Below, piece by piece: positions 1 to 9,116 of a stretch of DNA of 52,363 nt. Where the stretch lies: NCBI GenBank assembly GCA_031262595.1, contig JAISHI010000021.1, positions 1 to 52,363 on the forward strand. Reading direction: 5' to 3'. How positions within the stretch are numbered: position 1 is the stretch's first letter; each line of letters opens with the position of its first letter. The translations under genes and the position numbers were made by a program. The notes under the pieces were generated by a model, which saw nothing but the letters and a program-made list of their open reading frames with translations, was not told the origin of the DNA and ran no database searches. Source of the DNA: Christensenellaceae bacterium (GTDB lineage Bacteria > Bacillota > Clostridia > Christensenellales > UBA1242).

Positions 1-15
1 ATCGCGGAGCGCGAG

Positions 16-1320
16 ATGCTTGCGGGCGTTAAAAGGCTTGGGGTTGCGGTTTCGGGCGGCGAGGACAGCGTTTGCCTGTTGCATTTTTTAAGCGAACTCT
101 CGGGCGCGCTTGAAATTGAGATTGTTGCGCTTCATGTTAACCATAAAATCCGCGAAACGGCGGAGCGCGACGCGCGTTTTGTCCAAAAACTTTGCCGCGA
201 GCTCGACGTTGAGTGCAAGGTTGCAAACGTTGACGTTCCCGCTTTCGCGAAAGAAAATAAGTTAGGAACCGAGGCGGCGGCGCGGATTTTAAGATATAAC
301 GCGTTCGAAGAAATGGCGAAAAAGCATAAACTTGATAAAATCGCCTTGGCGCACCACCAAGCCGACCAAGCGGAAACCGTTCTACTTCACATTTTGCGCG
401 GCTCTGGGCTTTCCGGCGCGCAAGGAATGGAGGCGGTTCGCGGGATTTTCATTAGGCCGCTGCTTAAAACCGCAAAACAAGATATCATTAAATATAACTA
501 CGAAAACGGCTTGAAACACGTAGACGACGAAACAAACGCCGATAATAATTACGCGCGAAACTTCCTCCGCAACGAAATCTTTCCGCTTTTAAAGAAGCAA
601 TGGCGCGGAATTGAGGCAACGCTCTCGAACTTCGCGGAAATCGCGCGCGAGGATAACGAGTTTATAAGCGGTTTAGTTCCAACGAACGAGATTATTAGGA
701 GCGGCAACAACGTTAAGATTCCGCTCGCTTGGTTCGAGTTTAAGCCTTCTATTATAAACCGTGTTATCGCGGAGGCGTTCGCGAAACTCGTTGGGGCTAC
801 CGATTTAGAATCTAAACATATCGCGCTCGTTATCGAAACCGCAAAAAACGGCGAGAATGGCGCGAAAATTGACTTACCGAAGGGCGTTCGCGCAATTAAG
901 GAATACGAATGTCTAACCTTAGTTAAAAAAGAAGAGCCGAAACCGACGGAGCTTACATACAGTTTTAAAGTCGGGAAGATTTCTATCCCGAATTTCGGCG
1001 TTATCATGACGACAAAAACCGTTTCATATCGCGACGCCTCGAATCGCGGGCTTATGGTCGTTGATGCGGATAAACTTCCTAAGAATGCGAAATGGCGCTT
1101 TAGAAAAGACGGCGACGTTTTTACGAAATTCGGCGGCGGAACGGCAACGGTTAATAAGTTTCTTGGTGATAAAAAAGTTCCTGCGAGGTTGCGCGATAAA
1201 ATCCCGATGCTTTTCTTAGGGAACGAAGTTTTCATAATCGGCGGGCTCGAAATCAGCGACAAAGTTAAGACCGACCGCGAAACAATCGACGCGTTCGTTT
1301 TAGAATTTATCAGTGAGTAA
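16..1320 (+). CDS. tilS: tRNA(Ile)-lysidine synthase; N-terminus may extend beyond the window edge
   Basis: PP-loop SGGEDSVCLLHFL, then ALHVNHKIR, HHQADQAETVLLHILRGSGLSGAQGM and IRPLL; typical TilS length and order. Confidence 0.93.
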   Translation: MLAGVKRLGVAVSGGEDSVCLLHFLSELSGALEIEIVALHVNHKIRETAERDARFVQKLCRELDVECKVANVDVPAFAKENKLGTEAAARILRYNAFEEMAKKHKLDKIALAHHQADQAETVLLHILRGSGLSGAQGMEAVRGIFIRPLLKTAKQDIIKYNYENGLKHVDDETNADNNYARNFLRNEIFPLLKKQWRGIEATLSNFAEIAREDNEFISGLVPTNEIIRSGNNVKIPLAWFEFKPSIINRVIAEAFAKLVGATDLESKHIALVIETAKNGENGAKIDLPKGVRAIKEYECLTLVKKEEPKPTELTYSFKVGKISIPNFGVIMTTKTVSYRDASNRGLMVVDADKLPKNAKWRFRKDGDVFTKFGGGTATVNKFLGDKKVPARLRDKIPMLFLGNEVFIIGGLEISDKVKTDRETIDAFVLEFISE

Positions 1321-1335
1321 ATTCGAGCGAGCGAT

Positions 1336-1548
1336 TTATAACAACTCTTCTGCTGACAAGCCGAATTTTTCTTTTAGTTGGTTTAAGGTGCGATAACTCG
1401 GCTCGCTAATTCCGCCCAATAAGTTCGAAACTTGGCTTTGCCGAATGCCGATAATTTCCGATAATTGCGCTTGGTTTAAATTCCGCGTGGTCATTATTTT
1501 ACGCAAACGCGCGGCGAACGCGCGAGATAAAATGTTTGGTTTTGCCAT
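1336..1548 (-). CDS. XRE-family helix-turn-helix regulator (70 aa)
   Basis: LNQAQLSEIIGIRQSQVSNLLGG HTH signature; promoter directly upstream. Confidence 0.85.
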   Translation of the reverse strand: MAKPNILSRAFAARLRKIMTTRNLNQAQLSEIIGIRQSQVSNLLGGISEPSYRTLNQLKEKFGLSAEELL

Positions 1549-1554
1549 AAAGAC

Positions 1555-1583
1555 ATGATACTTTGAAATTTCAATTATGTCAA
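1555..1583 (-). promoter_or_regulatory. sigma70-type promoter of the XRE gene: TTGACA-17-TATCAT, 6 nt to ATG
   Basis: Read directly on minus strand: -35 at 1578-1583, -10 at 1555-1560, ATG at 1548. Confidence 0.75.
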
Positions 1584-1638
1584 CAACTACTCTGAAAATT
1601 CAACGCGCTCGCTAGGGCTCTTTTTAGATATACTTATA

Positions 1639-1893
1639 ATGATGGAATTATTAAGCATACGTGGCGCAGTCGCGAAAAGAATTGACGAATTATTAAAAGA
1701 GCGAAAGATGACGAGGTATGCTCTCTCACGCAAAGCAATAATAAACCAAGCGACGCTACATAGCATCATGTCCGGCAACTGCAAGGGTGTAAGTCTAAAC
1801 ACAATCTTCGTAATAGCCGAGGCGTTAGATATGTCCCTAACCGAGTTTTTTAATAGTCCGCTTTTTGATTGCGAAAACATAGAAACGAATTAA
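1639..1893 (+). CDS. XRE-family helix-turn-helix regulator (start could be 1639 or 1642)
   Basis: RIDELLKERKMTRYALSRKAIINQATLHSIMSG HTH; AEALDMSLTEFF tail. Confidence 0.85.
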   Translation: MMELLSIRGAVAKRIDELLKERKMTRYALSRKAIINQATLHSIMSGNCKGVSLNTIFVIAEALDMSLTEFFNSPLFDCENIETN

Positions 1894-1920
1894 ATCGATA
1901 GCGCGCAATTAAAATAATAA

Positions 1921-1942
1921 AAAAACTCCTTGCGGAGTTTTT
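1921..1942. terminator. intrinsic terminator between convergent XRE gene and tsf
   Basis: aaaaactccttgcggagttttt: perfect stem flanked by A/T runs, bidirectional. Confidence 0.8.
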
Positions 1943-1951
1943 GTTTACGTT

Positions 1952-2602
1952 TTATTTCGCTTGGGTTTGCTTTGCGACTTCTTCCGCGAAATTTTCTTCT
2001 TTCTTTTCGAGCCCTTCGCCAACTTCATAGCGAACGAAACGGCGGATTGTTAATTTCTCGCCGATTTTTGCGATTGTTTCAGCGACAATATCCTTAATCG
2101 TCTTGCTGCCGTCCTTAACAAACTCTTGGTTTAGCAGGCAGTTTTCTTTATAAAACTTCGAAACGCGGCCCTCAACCATTTTTTGCGCAACTTCGGGCTT
2201 TTTGCCTTCGTTAACGGCTTGTTTTAATAAAATTTCTTTCTCGTTTTCGATAACTGCGCTAGGAACGTCGGCCTCGCAAAGGTAGAGTGGGTTCGTTGCC
2301 GCGATTTGCATAGCAACGTCTTTTAAAAGTTCTTGGAATGGTTCGCTTTTTGCGGCGAAGTCTGTTTCGCTGTTGATTTCGACCATAACGACGATATTTC
2401 CTTTGCCTTGATGGTCATAAACGCCGATCGCGCCTTCGCTTGCGATGCGGTTGGATGCGGATTTTTTCGCCGCGCTCGCTTTTCCTTTCTCGCGGAGCAG
2501 GGCAACCGCTTTCTCGAAATCGCCGCCAACTTCGTCGAGCGCCTTTTTGCATTCAAGTACGCCAGCGCCAGTTGTTTCTTTTAATTTCATAATATCACTC
2601 AT
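1952..2602 (-). CDS. tsf: translation elongation factor Ts
   Basis: MSDIMKLKETTGAGVLECKKALDEVGGDFEKAVALLREKG; SD AAGGAGAA upstream. Confidence 0.97.
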   Translation of the reverse strand: MSDIMKLKETTGAGVLECKKALDEVGGDFEKAVALLREKGKASAAKKSASNRIASEGAIGVYDHQGKGNIVVMVEINSETDFAAKSEPFQELLKDVAMQIAATNPLYLCEADVPSAVIENEKEILLKQAVNEGKKPEVAQKMVEGRVSKFYKENCLLNQEFVKDGSKTIKDIVAETIAKIGEKLTIRRFVRYEVGEGLEKKEENFAEEVAKQTQAK

Positions 2603-2669
2603 TTTTATGTTCTCCTTTAATAAATTCTAAAATAATTTTTATTATATTTAGTTCAAATAACAAACGCAA

Positions 2670-3515
2670 TTATTTCGCGTCGGTTTCTTCGGCTTTAACT
2701 TCGGCTTTTTTCGCTGGGCGTTGTTTTTTAGCCTCGGCGTCTTCCGCGCCTGCGTCGGCTTCTTGCGCAACTTTCGTTTCGAGCGCTTCTTTCATGTCAA
2801 CGCTTTCGTCCGCGCCGACTTTACGAAGTTCAACGCCTTCCTTAGCCTCGATAACGGCGTCTGCAAGGGCAGCCAAAACGAGATTTACGCTACGAACTGC
2901 ATCGTCGTTGACAGGGATTATATAGTCAACATCGTCTGGGTCGCAGTTCGTATCGATTATGCCGACAACAGGAATCCCGAGCCTGCGTGCCTCGCCGATT
3001 GCGATATGTTCTTTTTTAGAATCAACAACAACCATAACGCCCGGTAATCTGTCCATTTCTGCGATACCGCGCAAGTTTTTCTCTAACTTGTCGCGCTCGT
3101 CCATAAGCCCGATAACTTCTTTTTTTGGAAGATAAGCGAACTCGCCAACCTTTTCCATATTATAAAGTTTGTTCATGCGCTCAACGCGGCTTCGAATTGT
3201 TTCGAAGTTCGTGAGCGTTCCGCCGAGCCAACGCGAGTTTACATAAAACATTCCGCAGCGCGCCGCTTCCGTTTTAATGCCTTCTTCGGCTTGTTTTTTT
3301 GTTCCAACGAAAAGAACTGTCTTTCCGCTTTTAACTTGGTCTCTGACAAACGCATAAGCCTCGTCGATGAGGACAGCGGATTGCTCCAAGTTTAGGATAT
3401 GAACCTTATTTCGCGATGTGAAGATATATTTCTTCATTTTTGGGTTCCATCGCGCTTCTTGATGACCGAAATGTGCGCCGGCCTCGAGAAGTTGTTTAAT
3501 TGAAATTACTGACAT
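2670..3515 (-). CDS. rpsB: 30S ribosomal protein S2 (start moved to MSVISIKQLLEAG)
   Basis: SVISIKQLLEAGAHFGHQEARWNPKMKKYIF; SD AGGAGG upstream of ATG at 3515. Confidence 0.97.
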   Translation of the reverse strand: MSVISIKQLLEAGAHFGHQEARWNPKMKKYIFTSRNKVHILNLEQSAVLIDEAYAFVRDQVKSGKTVLFVGTKKQAEEGIKTEAARCGMFYVNSRWLGGTLTNFETIRSRVERMNKLYNMEKVGEFAYLPKKEVIGLMDERDKLEKNLRGIAEMDRLPGVMVVVDSKKEHIAIGEARRLGIPVVGIIDTNCDPDDVDYIIPVNDDAVRSVNLVLAALADAVIEAKEGVELRKVGADESVDMKEALETKVAQEADAGAEDAEAKKQRPAKKAEVKAEETDAK

Positions 3516-3662
3516 TTTAACCTCCTTGTTTGTCAAAGTTCGTTTAAATCCAGCGCCATAGGGCAATATTGCCCTTGCGCAACGCTTTTAGCCAACCCGC
3601 TTTAAGTTTCTTAAAGTCAAGGCAACAAGCAAAAGCGATTCCTTAACCGAATGAAATTTCGT
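3516..3662 (-). promoter_or_regulatory. rpsB 5' leader, about 147 nt, two hairpins; promoter TTGATT-16-TATTAT just upstream (-10 at 3669-3674)
   Basis: Perfect palindrome gggcaatattgccc at 3561-3574 flanked by gcgc/gcgc, and ctttaag-ttt-cttaaag at 3600-3616. Confidence 0.5.
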
Positions 3663-3786
3663 AAGCCAATAATAACATATATTAGAAAGAAATCAAGCCT
3701 TTTCGCGGAATTTTTCGCGGATTGCCAAAACGCAGACGCGAGCGATTTTCGTTGACTTAGGCTCAGAATTTTTCTTATAATAGAGC

Positions 3787-4353
3787 GTGAGGAAAAAGGT
3801 AATAACGCTGTTTTTGGTGCTTATTGTTGTTTGCGCGGTTATTGTCGGCGCGATTTACCTTTATTATGAGTTGAACTCGCCGCAAGACAATATTAAAGCC
3901 AATACAAAATATTATTTGCGCGAGATTGCTTGCGGGATTTTGTTTGACGACGCGGGAACGCAAATCAACCTCGCGACGAACGAAAATTCATATATCGAAT
4001 TCGACGACAAAACGCAAACGGTTAAACTTTTTATAACGCAAATCGGCTCGCGCAGGGCAACGACAATCTCTTTTATCGTAACGGAAACGAAAGTTCTTAA
4101 AAAAACCATTACGCGAACGCTCGAACGCGTTTACGGGGGCGATATTGTTTCGTTGTCGCTACAAGCAACGGAAACCGAAATTAAAATCTTCGGCGACGTT
4201 TCTTATAAAGTTAAAAATGGGCCGGAGGCGCAAGTCGGCAATCCGATAAAAACCGAGATGTTGTCGCTTTTGTTCTCGATAGAGCCGCCGGCTTATCCAA
4301 CGATACCGCCGATTTACTATGCGCCGAGCGACGGAGGGCAAACGAATGAATAA
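3787..4353 (+). CDS. hypothetical protein with N-terminal membrane anchor (GTG start)
   Basis: KKVITLFLVLIVVCAVIVGAIYLYY TM segment; promoter immediately upstream; overlaps next gene. Confidence 0.7.
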   Translation: MRKKVITLFLVLIVVCAVIVGAIYLYYELNSPQDNIKANTKYYLREIACGILFDDAGTQINLATNENSYIEFDDKTQTVKLFITQIGSRRATTISFIVTETKVLKKTITRTLERVYGGDIVSLSLQATETEIKIFGDVSYKVKNGPEAQVGNPIKTEMLSLLFSIEPPAYPTIPPIYYAPSDGGQTNE

Positions 4354-4783
4354 AATTCAAAAAGCCTTACTTATCTTCGCGATTATCGTCGTTATCGGCG
4401 TCGTTATAGCGGGCGCGATAATTTTTGGGGTTAGCGTTGCGGACGATACCATGCGAGTTAGAGGTCTTGAGAAAAACGACGGGGTTAGTAGAAAAATAGA
4501 GGAATATGAAAAATCCGCGATGCATCTTTTCGATAATAATACCTTCGACGTTAAGATTTATTTTGGCGACCAACCTCTTTTCGTTGCGATTGGAACGTAT
4601 TTAATCGACGAAAAAGCAGGGGAGATAACGATGACGTTCGAGGATTGCGAATACTTTAACGGAAAAATTTTAGTTAAAGACACCGAGCCGTATCTTTTCC
4701 GTTATCAAACCAAAACTTTTAAATACGACGGCGGGGAAGTTCGTTTCATCGACCACTCAGAACAAATATATTATTTTAAATAA
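4346..4783 (+). CDS. hypothetical protein with N-terminal TM anchor
   Basis: MNKIQKALLIFAIIVVIGVVIAGAIIFG; SD GGAGGG upstream of ATG at 4346; overlaps preceding ORF (operon). Confidence 0.7.
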   Translation: MNKIQKALLIFAIIVVIGVVIAGAIIFGVSVADDTMRVRGLEKNDGVSRKIEEYEKSAMHLFDNNTFDVKIYFGDQPLFVAIGTYLIDEKAGEITMTFEDCEYFNGKILVKDTEPYLFRYQTKTFKYDGGEVRFIDHSEQIYYFK

Positions 4784-4946
4784 TTAGCGCGCTTTCGTTG
4801 ACGGGGATATAAATCTCCGTTTTTTCGCGAAGCTCCTTCTCGTTTTCGCAATTATTCGCGGCGATAATCGCGCAAGGACTTGTTCCGCATTCTCGCGCGA
4901 GCCGAAGCAAGTTAAACCCGCTTTCTATTTTAACTTTAATTAACAT
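4776..4946 (-). CDS. minimal LysM-domain-only protein (about 56 aa from internal ATG)
   Basis: VKIESGFNLLRLARECGTSPCAIIAANNCENEKELREKTEIYIPVNE fits the LysM pattern (G..L..IA...GTS...I..AN......L....IYIP). Confidence 0.65.
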   Translation of the reverse strand: MLIKVKIESGFNLLRLARECGTSPCAIIAANNCENEKELREKTEIYIPVNESALII

Positions 4947-4956
4947 ACAAATATTT

Positions 4957-6423
4957 ATGCGCGCCCTAACGAAAAGCGTCATTTTAATAACAATCTTTGC
5001 CGTTTTGACGCGGGGTATTGGGTTTATATTTCGCGTGATTTTATCGCGGATTTTAAGCCCAGAGATGCTTGGGATTTATCAAACCGCGATGAGTGTTTTT
5101 ATGGTTCTTCTAACAGTAATCGCGAGCGGCATTCCGTTCGTCATTTCCAGAGCCGTCGCGAATAAACCGAAAGACCAACAAACCTTAATAAAAACCGGAT
5201 TTATAACTAGCCTTGTCGTCGCGGTTTCGCTTTGCGTTTTGGTTTTTCTATGCGCGCCGCTTTTAAAATTCGTCTTCGCGAACGAGGCTTGCGCCCCGAT
5301 TTTGTTCGCGCTCTTGCCGGCGATTGTCCTGTCGTCGGTGTATACAGTTTTGCGCGCAGTTTGGTGGGGAGAGCGACGCTTCGTTTTGCTAGGAACGACG
5401 GAACTCATCGAGCAAGTTGCACGCGTTTTACTCTTCATCGCGTTCCTAGGGCTATTTAGTGGCATTTTAAGCGATGTGTCGATTACGGCTTGGTCATTTA
5501 CGGCCGCAAATGTTGTGTCTGCCGCTGTTGTCGCAATTTTATTTTTAAAACTAAATAAGTTAAGTCGCGAAAAATTTTCGCCGCAAAAAAGCGACTACAA
5601 AAATCTCATAAAATCCGCCTTACCGATAACCGGCGTTCGGCTAATTACGAGCGCAACCTTTCCGTTGATTTCTATTTTGTTGCCGTTTCGGTTGATTGCG
5701 ATTGGGTATTCTTCCGCTGAGGCGCTCGCGCTTTTTGGCGTTTTCGCGGGCATGGCGATGCCGCTCTTATCCGTTCCCGCAACCGTCGTTTCCGCGCTCG
5801 CAACCGCGCTTGTTCCTGACCTATCGAACGGCTTCGAAAACAATAAACGAGAGTTTTTATTTCGCCAAACGCTATCCAGTCTAAAATTTTCGATTTTCAT
5901 AAACTTTTTGTTCGTTCCGATTTTTATCGCGATGGGGAACGGGCTCGGGTTATTTTTATTCGATAACGCGGCGGCGGGCGGTTTTATCCGCGCGGGCGCG
6001 ATAACTGTCGTCTTTATGGGCATCGCCCAAATTTCCAGCACAGTCCTAAACAGCCTCAAACAAGAAAAGCGCGCGTCGATAAATTTCCTTTTTGGCTCGA
6101 TTGCGCTGTTTTTTTGCGTTTTGTTTTTGCCGAGGTTCGTCGGGGGATATTGCATCATTATAGGCATGCTCATGTCCGCGGTTATAACGTCAATCTTAAA
6201 CATTAAGTCAATCGAGAAACTTTATGGGCGCAAGTTCTTTCGCGATATATTGGGGCATTTTTTAAAACTAACTACTATATGTTGTGTCTTAATTATTCTA
6301 GGGCAAAATTTATTTTTCGTGCTTTTAAACTTCTTGCCGCTATTTTGGACTTTGGGTTTCTCGGGGATAACGCTCCTCGGGCTCTTCTATTGGCTTTGCA
6401 GGGTCTATAAGTTAGTGAAATAA
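4957..6423 (+). CDS. polysaccharide biosynthesis / SpoVB-like MOP-superfamily flippase
   Basis: Multi-TM; FRVILSRILSPEMLGIYQTAMSVFMVLLTVIASGIPFVISRAVA typical of SpoVB/MurJ-type proteins. Confidence 0.85.
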   Translation: MRALTKSVILITIFAVLTRGIGFIFRVILSRILSPEMLGIYQTAMSVFMVLLTVIASGIPFVISRAVANKPKDQQTLIKTGFITSLVVAVSLCVLVFLCAPLLKFVFANEACAPILFALLPAIVLSSVYTVLRAVWWGERRFVLLGTTELIEQVARVLLFIAFLGLFSGILSDVSITAWSFTAANVVSAAVVAILFLKLNKLSREKFSPQKSDYKNLIKSALPITGVRLITSATFPLISILLPFRLIAIGYSSAEALALFGVFAGMAMPLLSVPATVVSALATALVPDLSNGFENNKREFLFRQTLSSLKFSIFINFLFVPIFIAMGNGLGLFLFDNAAAGGFIRAGAITVVFMGIAQISSTVLNSLKQEKRASINFLFGSIALFFCVLFLPRFVGGYCIIIGMLMSAVITSILNIKSIEKLYGRKFFRDILGHFLKLTTICCVLIILGQNLFFVLLNFLPLFWTLGFSGITLLGLFYWLCRVYKLVK

Positions 6424-6459
6424 TTCGCATAATTCGGGCGCGGTTGCAGAAAATAGGGT

Positions 6460-7173
6460 ATGCTTGGCGTTTTAATTAGGGTTTCGATTATTTATCTTAT
6501 CGCAATCGTTATCATGCGGTTTATGGGGAAGCGGCAAATCGGCGAGATGGAGCCGTTTGAGCTCGTCATAACGCTTATTATCGCCGACCTCGCAACTATC
6601 CCTATGAGCGACCCGACGATTCCAATTTGGTATGGCGTTATTCCGCTTATTATCATGGCGGTTATTCATTATATTTTTTCCCAAATAACGAAAATCCCGA
6701 AAGTCCGCGATATTTTAAGCGGAAAGCCTGCGATTGTTATAACGCCCGACGGGATAGATTTTAAGGTTTTAAAAAGCCTAGATATTTCTTGTGAGGAACT
6801 TTTAGAGTTATTGCGCAACACAAATTTTTTCGATATCGGCGATATAAACTACGCGATTTTAGAGCGCACGGGCAAGATGACTGTTATCCCGAAATCGCGT
6901 GCAGTTCCCGCAACGCGCGGCGACCAACAAATCGTTAAACCCGAGAGCGAGGTTTTTTATACGATAATCGAGAACGGAAAAGTTATCCCGAAAAACTTGC
7001 CGTCCGCGAAACTTAATAAGGAAATTTTGTTGCGGCATTTAGGGCAGCAAGACTTAACGGAAAAGAAAATCGGGTTTTTAGTTCTTAGCGACGGCGGCAG
7101 CGGTTATATCCAAAAGCGGGGCGAGATTGGGCTTAAAGAGTTTAAACTCTTTAAAAGCGAGGGCGGAAAATGA
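6460..7173 (+). CDS. DUF421 (YetF-like) membrane protein
   Basis: IMRFMGKRQIGEMEPFELVITLIIADLATIPM DUF421 signature. Confidence 0.9.
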   Translation: MLGVLIRVSIIYLIAIVIMRFMGKRQIGEMEPFELVITLIIADLATIPMSDPTIPIWYGVIPLIIMAVIHYIFSQITKIPKVRDILSGKPAIVITPDGIDFKVLKSLDISCEELLELLRNTNFFDIGDINYAILERTGKMTVIPKSRAVPATRGDQQIVKPESEVFYTIIENGKVIPKNLPSAKLNKEILLRHLGQQDLTEKKIGFLVLSDGGSGYIQKRGEIGLKEFKLFKSEGGK

Positions 7174-7565
7174 AGCGGCTTATAATAACGATTTTGTTTT
7201 GCGCGTTTTTAACGACCTCGATTATTTTCGAGCAAACTTTTATCGATAAAACTTTCGACGGGCTTAAAGAACGGGTTGAGGTTCTTGCCGTTTCGATTGA
7301 GGAATGCGGCGAGGAGGCTATCGACACGGACGAGAATAAAAAACTCGGCGCCGAGATTTTAGATTATTGGCATGACCGCGAGAAAACGCTTTGCCTTTTA
7401 ATAAAACACGCCGAACTTTTCCAAATAACCGACTCGCTTTTATATTTAAAAAACTTTATCGAGTTCGATAATAAGGAAGAAGCCTTCGTCGGGATAGAAA
7501 AAGTTAAATATTTAATCGATACGCATAACTATGTTCTCGGAACGAGTTTGCAAAATATAATTTAA
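7170..7565 (+). CDS. DUF4363-like protein, translationally coupled to DUF421 gene
   Basis: N-terminal TM plus helical region; 4-nt overlap with DUF421 gene, a common pairing. Confidence 0.75.
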   Translation: MKRLIITILFCAFLTTSIIFEQTFIDKTFDGLKERVEVLAVSIEECGEEAIDTDENKKLGAEILDYWHDREKTLCLLIKHAELFQITDSLLYLKNFIEFDNKEEAFVGIEKVKYLIDTHNYVLGTSLQNII

Positions 7566-7599
7566 TTGCGGAATTATTTATATTTCGATATAATGGGAT

Positions 7600-8379
7600 A
7601 TGTTGCAATTCGTTCTAGAAAAACTTATAAGCGAACCGCGAAATAATTTAGATGCGATGGGCGTTCGCGCACCGGAACTCGAACTTTCCGTTTGCGGTTT
7701 TTATCACGAACTTAAAGGCGCGGACGGTGTTGTTATCGGCGCAAATTTCGATATTTATTATTTATCTAGCGCAATTATAAAGCGATACGGCTTAACCGTT
7801 GGCGATTTTTGCGAGTTTTTAGCGGACAACCGAAAACATATCTGCGATGTTGTTCGCGTTGTTAAAAAATGCACGCAAAACTTTGACGAGGTTTCGGGCG
7901 TTGCGCCGTTTAAGAATGTTTTATCCGGCGATTTAAAATTTATGCTTGGCGAGAAGAATATTATAAAAACTTCTAATAGGGATTTAGCGGATTTCGAGTT
8001 CGATTGCGCGGAGGCGGTAGTTATCGACGCCGATAAATTCGTTTCCGCCTCATTTAGGGGTAAAGTCGCGGAACTTCTTTTTAATGTTTTTGAAGTTAAG
8101 CGGGAAGCCTTACTAGGCTCTAACGAGATAATTATCTTACCCGATATATTTAAACTTTTCGATTTATATATCGAGAGTTTGCGTGAACTTACCGTTATAA
8201 TCGACGACGAAATTAAAAAAGAGATCATGAGCGATATAACGACGCTGTTTTGTTCCGCGAAAGCGATTTCTTCCGGCGGAAGTTTAACAATTCTCGCGGG
8301 GCTCGGCGCGCAAACAACAATCGACCATAAAATTTTAACTAACAACCTCTTAATGTATGCAGATAGGGTTTTAGTTTAA
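7600..8379 (+). CDS. hypothetical protein, no family recognised
   Basis: 259-aa ORF with matching codon usage and a TTGCGG-17-TATAAT promoter 5 nt before ATG. Confidence 0.75.
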   Translation: MLQFVLEKLISEPRNNLDAMGVRAPELELSVCGFYHELKGADGVVIGANFDIYYLSSAIIKRYGLTVGDFCEFLADNRKHICDVVRVVKKCTQNFDEVSGVAPFKNVLSGDLKFMLGEKNIIKTSNRDLADFEFDCAEAVVIDADKFVSASFRGKVAELLFNVFEVKREALLGSNEIIILPDIFKLFDLYIESLRELTVIIDDEIKKEIMSDITTLFCSAKAISSGGSLTILAGLGAQTTIDHKILTNNLLMYADRVLV

Positions 8380-8414
8380 CGAATAATTAAACGCCAACAG
8401 CACAAAATAAAATA

Positions 8415-9104
8415 ATGGAAAAGAATAATAAAACTTCTCATCTTTATTTTTGGCTTTTTGCGCTTTTTGCGTTTTTAGCGGTTTGTTTTTTCGCGTCGAT
8501 GAGCGCGGAAGCAACGCCGAAAGTCAGCAGCGCGCGCGTTTTGGCGGCGGTAGTTTCGAGCGCGCTCGCGATTTTGTTCGGGATTTTGTCGGTTGCGCGA
8601 TATTTAAGGAAAAAGACGATTGTGAATGGGCTTTTTACGACAATAACGGTTGCGACGGCGGTTTGTTTCGGGGCAGCGAAGGTTTTAGCTTATGTTTGGC
8701 GACCGACTGTTATAACGCCGACGACAAACGCGGCGATTATGACGGTTAATTCTACGGCAGCGACGACAGGCGGAACTAGCACAATGCTTTCGCTCGCGCA
8801 ACTCGGGATTTTCGCGCTTTGGCTTTGTTTCGTTCTTTATATGGTCTATCTTTATGTTAAGCCTGTTAAGCGAATTGAGGCGACGCTTGATAAAATTTTA
8901 ATTGGGCAACAAATCGAAAATTTAAGCGTTTCTAAAAATAAACAATATATCAGCATCGAGGAAAAGTTAAGGCTACTCGCCGATAACGCATATAAAAACG
9001 AAACTCGCGCGGAGAAGCGACGTGCAAAGGCCCGCGAACGAGCGAAGGCGCAACGCGAACTTTTATGCGAGGTTAAACAAGTTGCCGATAGCGCGGAAGA
9101 ATGA
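8415..9104 (+). CDS. hypothetical membrane protein with charged C-terminal coiled tail
   Basis: About 3 TM segments then KNETRAEKRRAKARERAKAQREL tail; lies between hypothetical gene and rnr. Confidence 0.7.
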   Translation: MEKNNKTSHLYFWLFALFAFLAVCFFASMSAEATPKVSSARVLAAVVSSALAILFGILSVARYLRKKTIVNGLFTTITVATAVCFGAAKVLAYVWRPTVITPTTNAAIMTVNSTAATTGGTSTMLSLAQLGIFALWLCFVLYMVYLYVKPVKRIEATLDKILIGQQIENLSVSKNKQYISIEEKLRLLADNAYKNETRAEKRRAKARERAKAQRELLCEVKQVADSAEE

Positions 9105-9110
9105 TATACT
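9082..9110 (+). promoter_or_regulatory. rnr promoter TTGCCG-17-TATACT, 6 nt to ATG
   Basis: -35 at 9082-9087, -10 at 9105-9110, ATG at 9117. Confidence 0.7.
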
Positions 9111-9116
9111 CTCGTT

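Noticed and set aside
549-1262. 237-aa minus-strand ORF opposite tilS
   Set aside because: Antisense shadow of a conserved gene; low-complexity S/F/K-rich composition and no recognisable domain.
5595-6203. 202-aa minus-strand ORF opposite the SpoVB-like gene
   Set aside because: Antisense shadow ORF within a well-supported membrane-protein gene.
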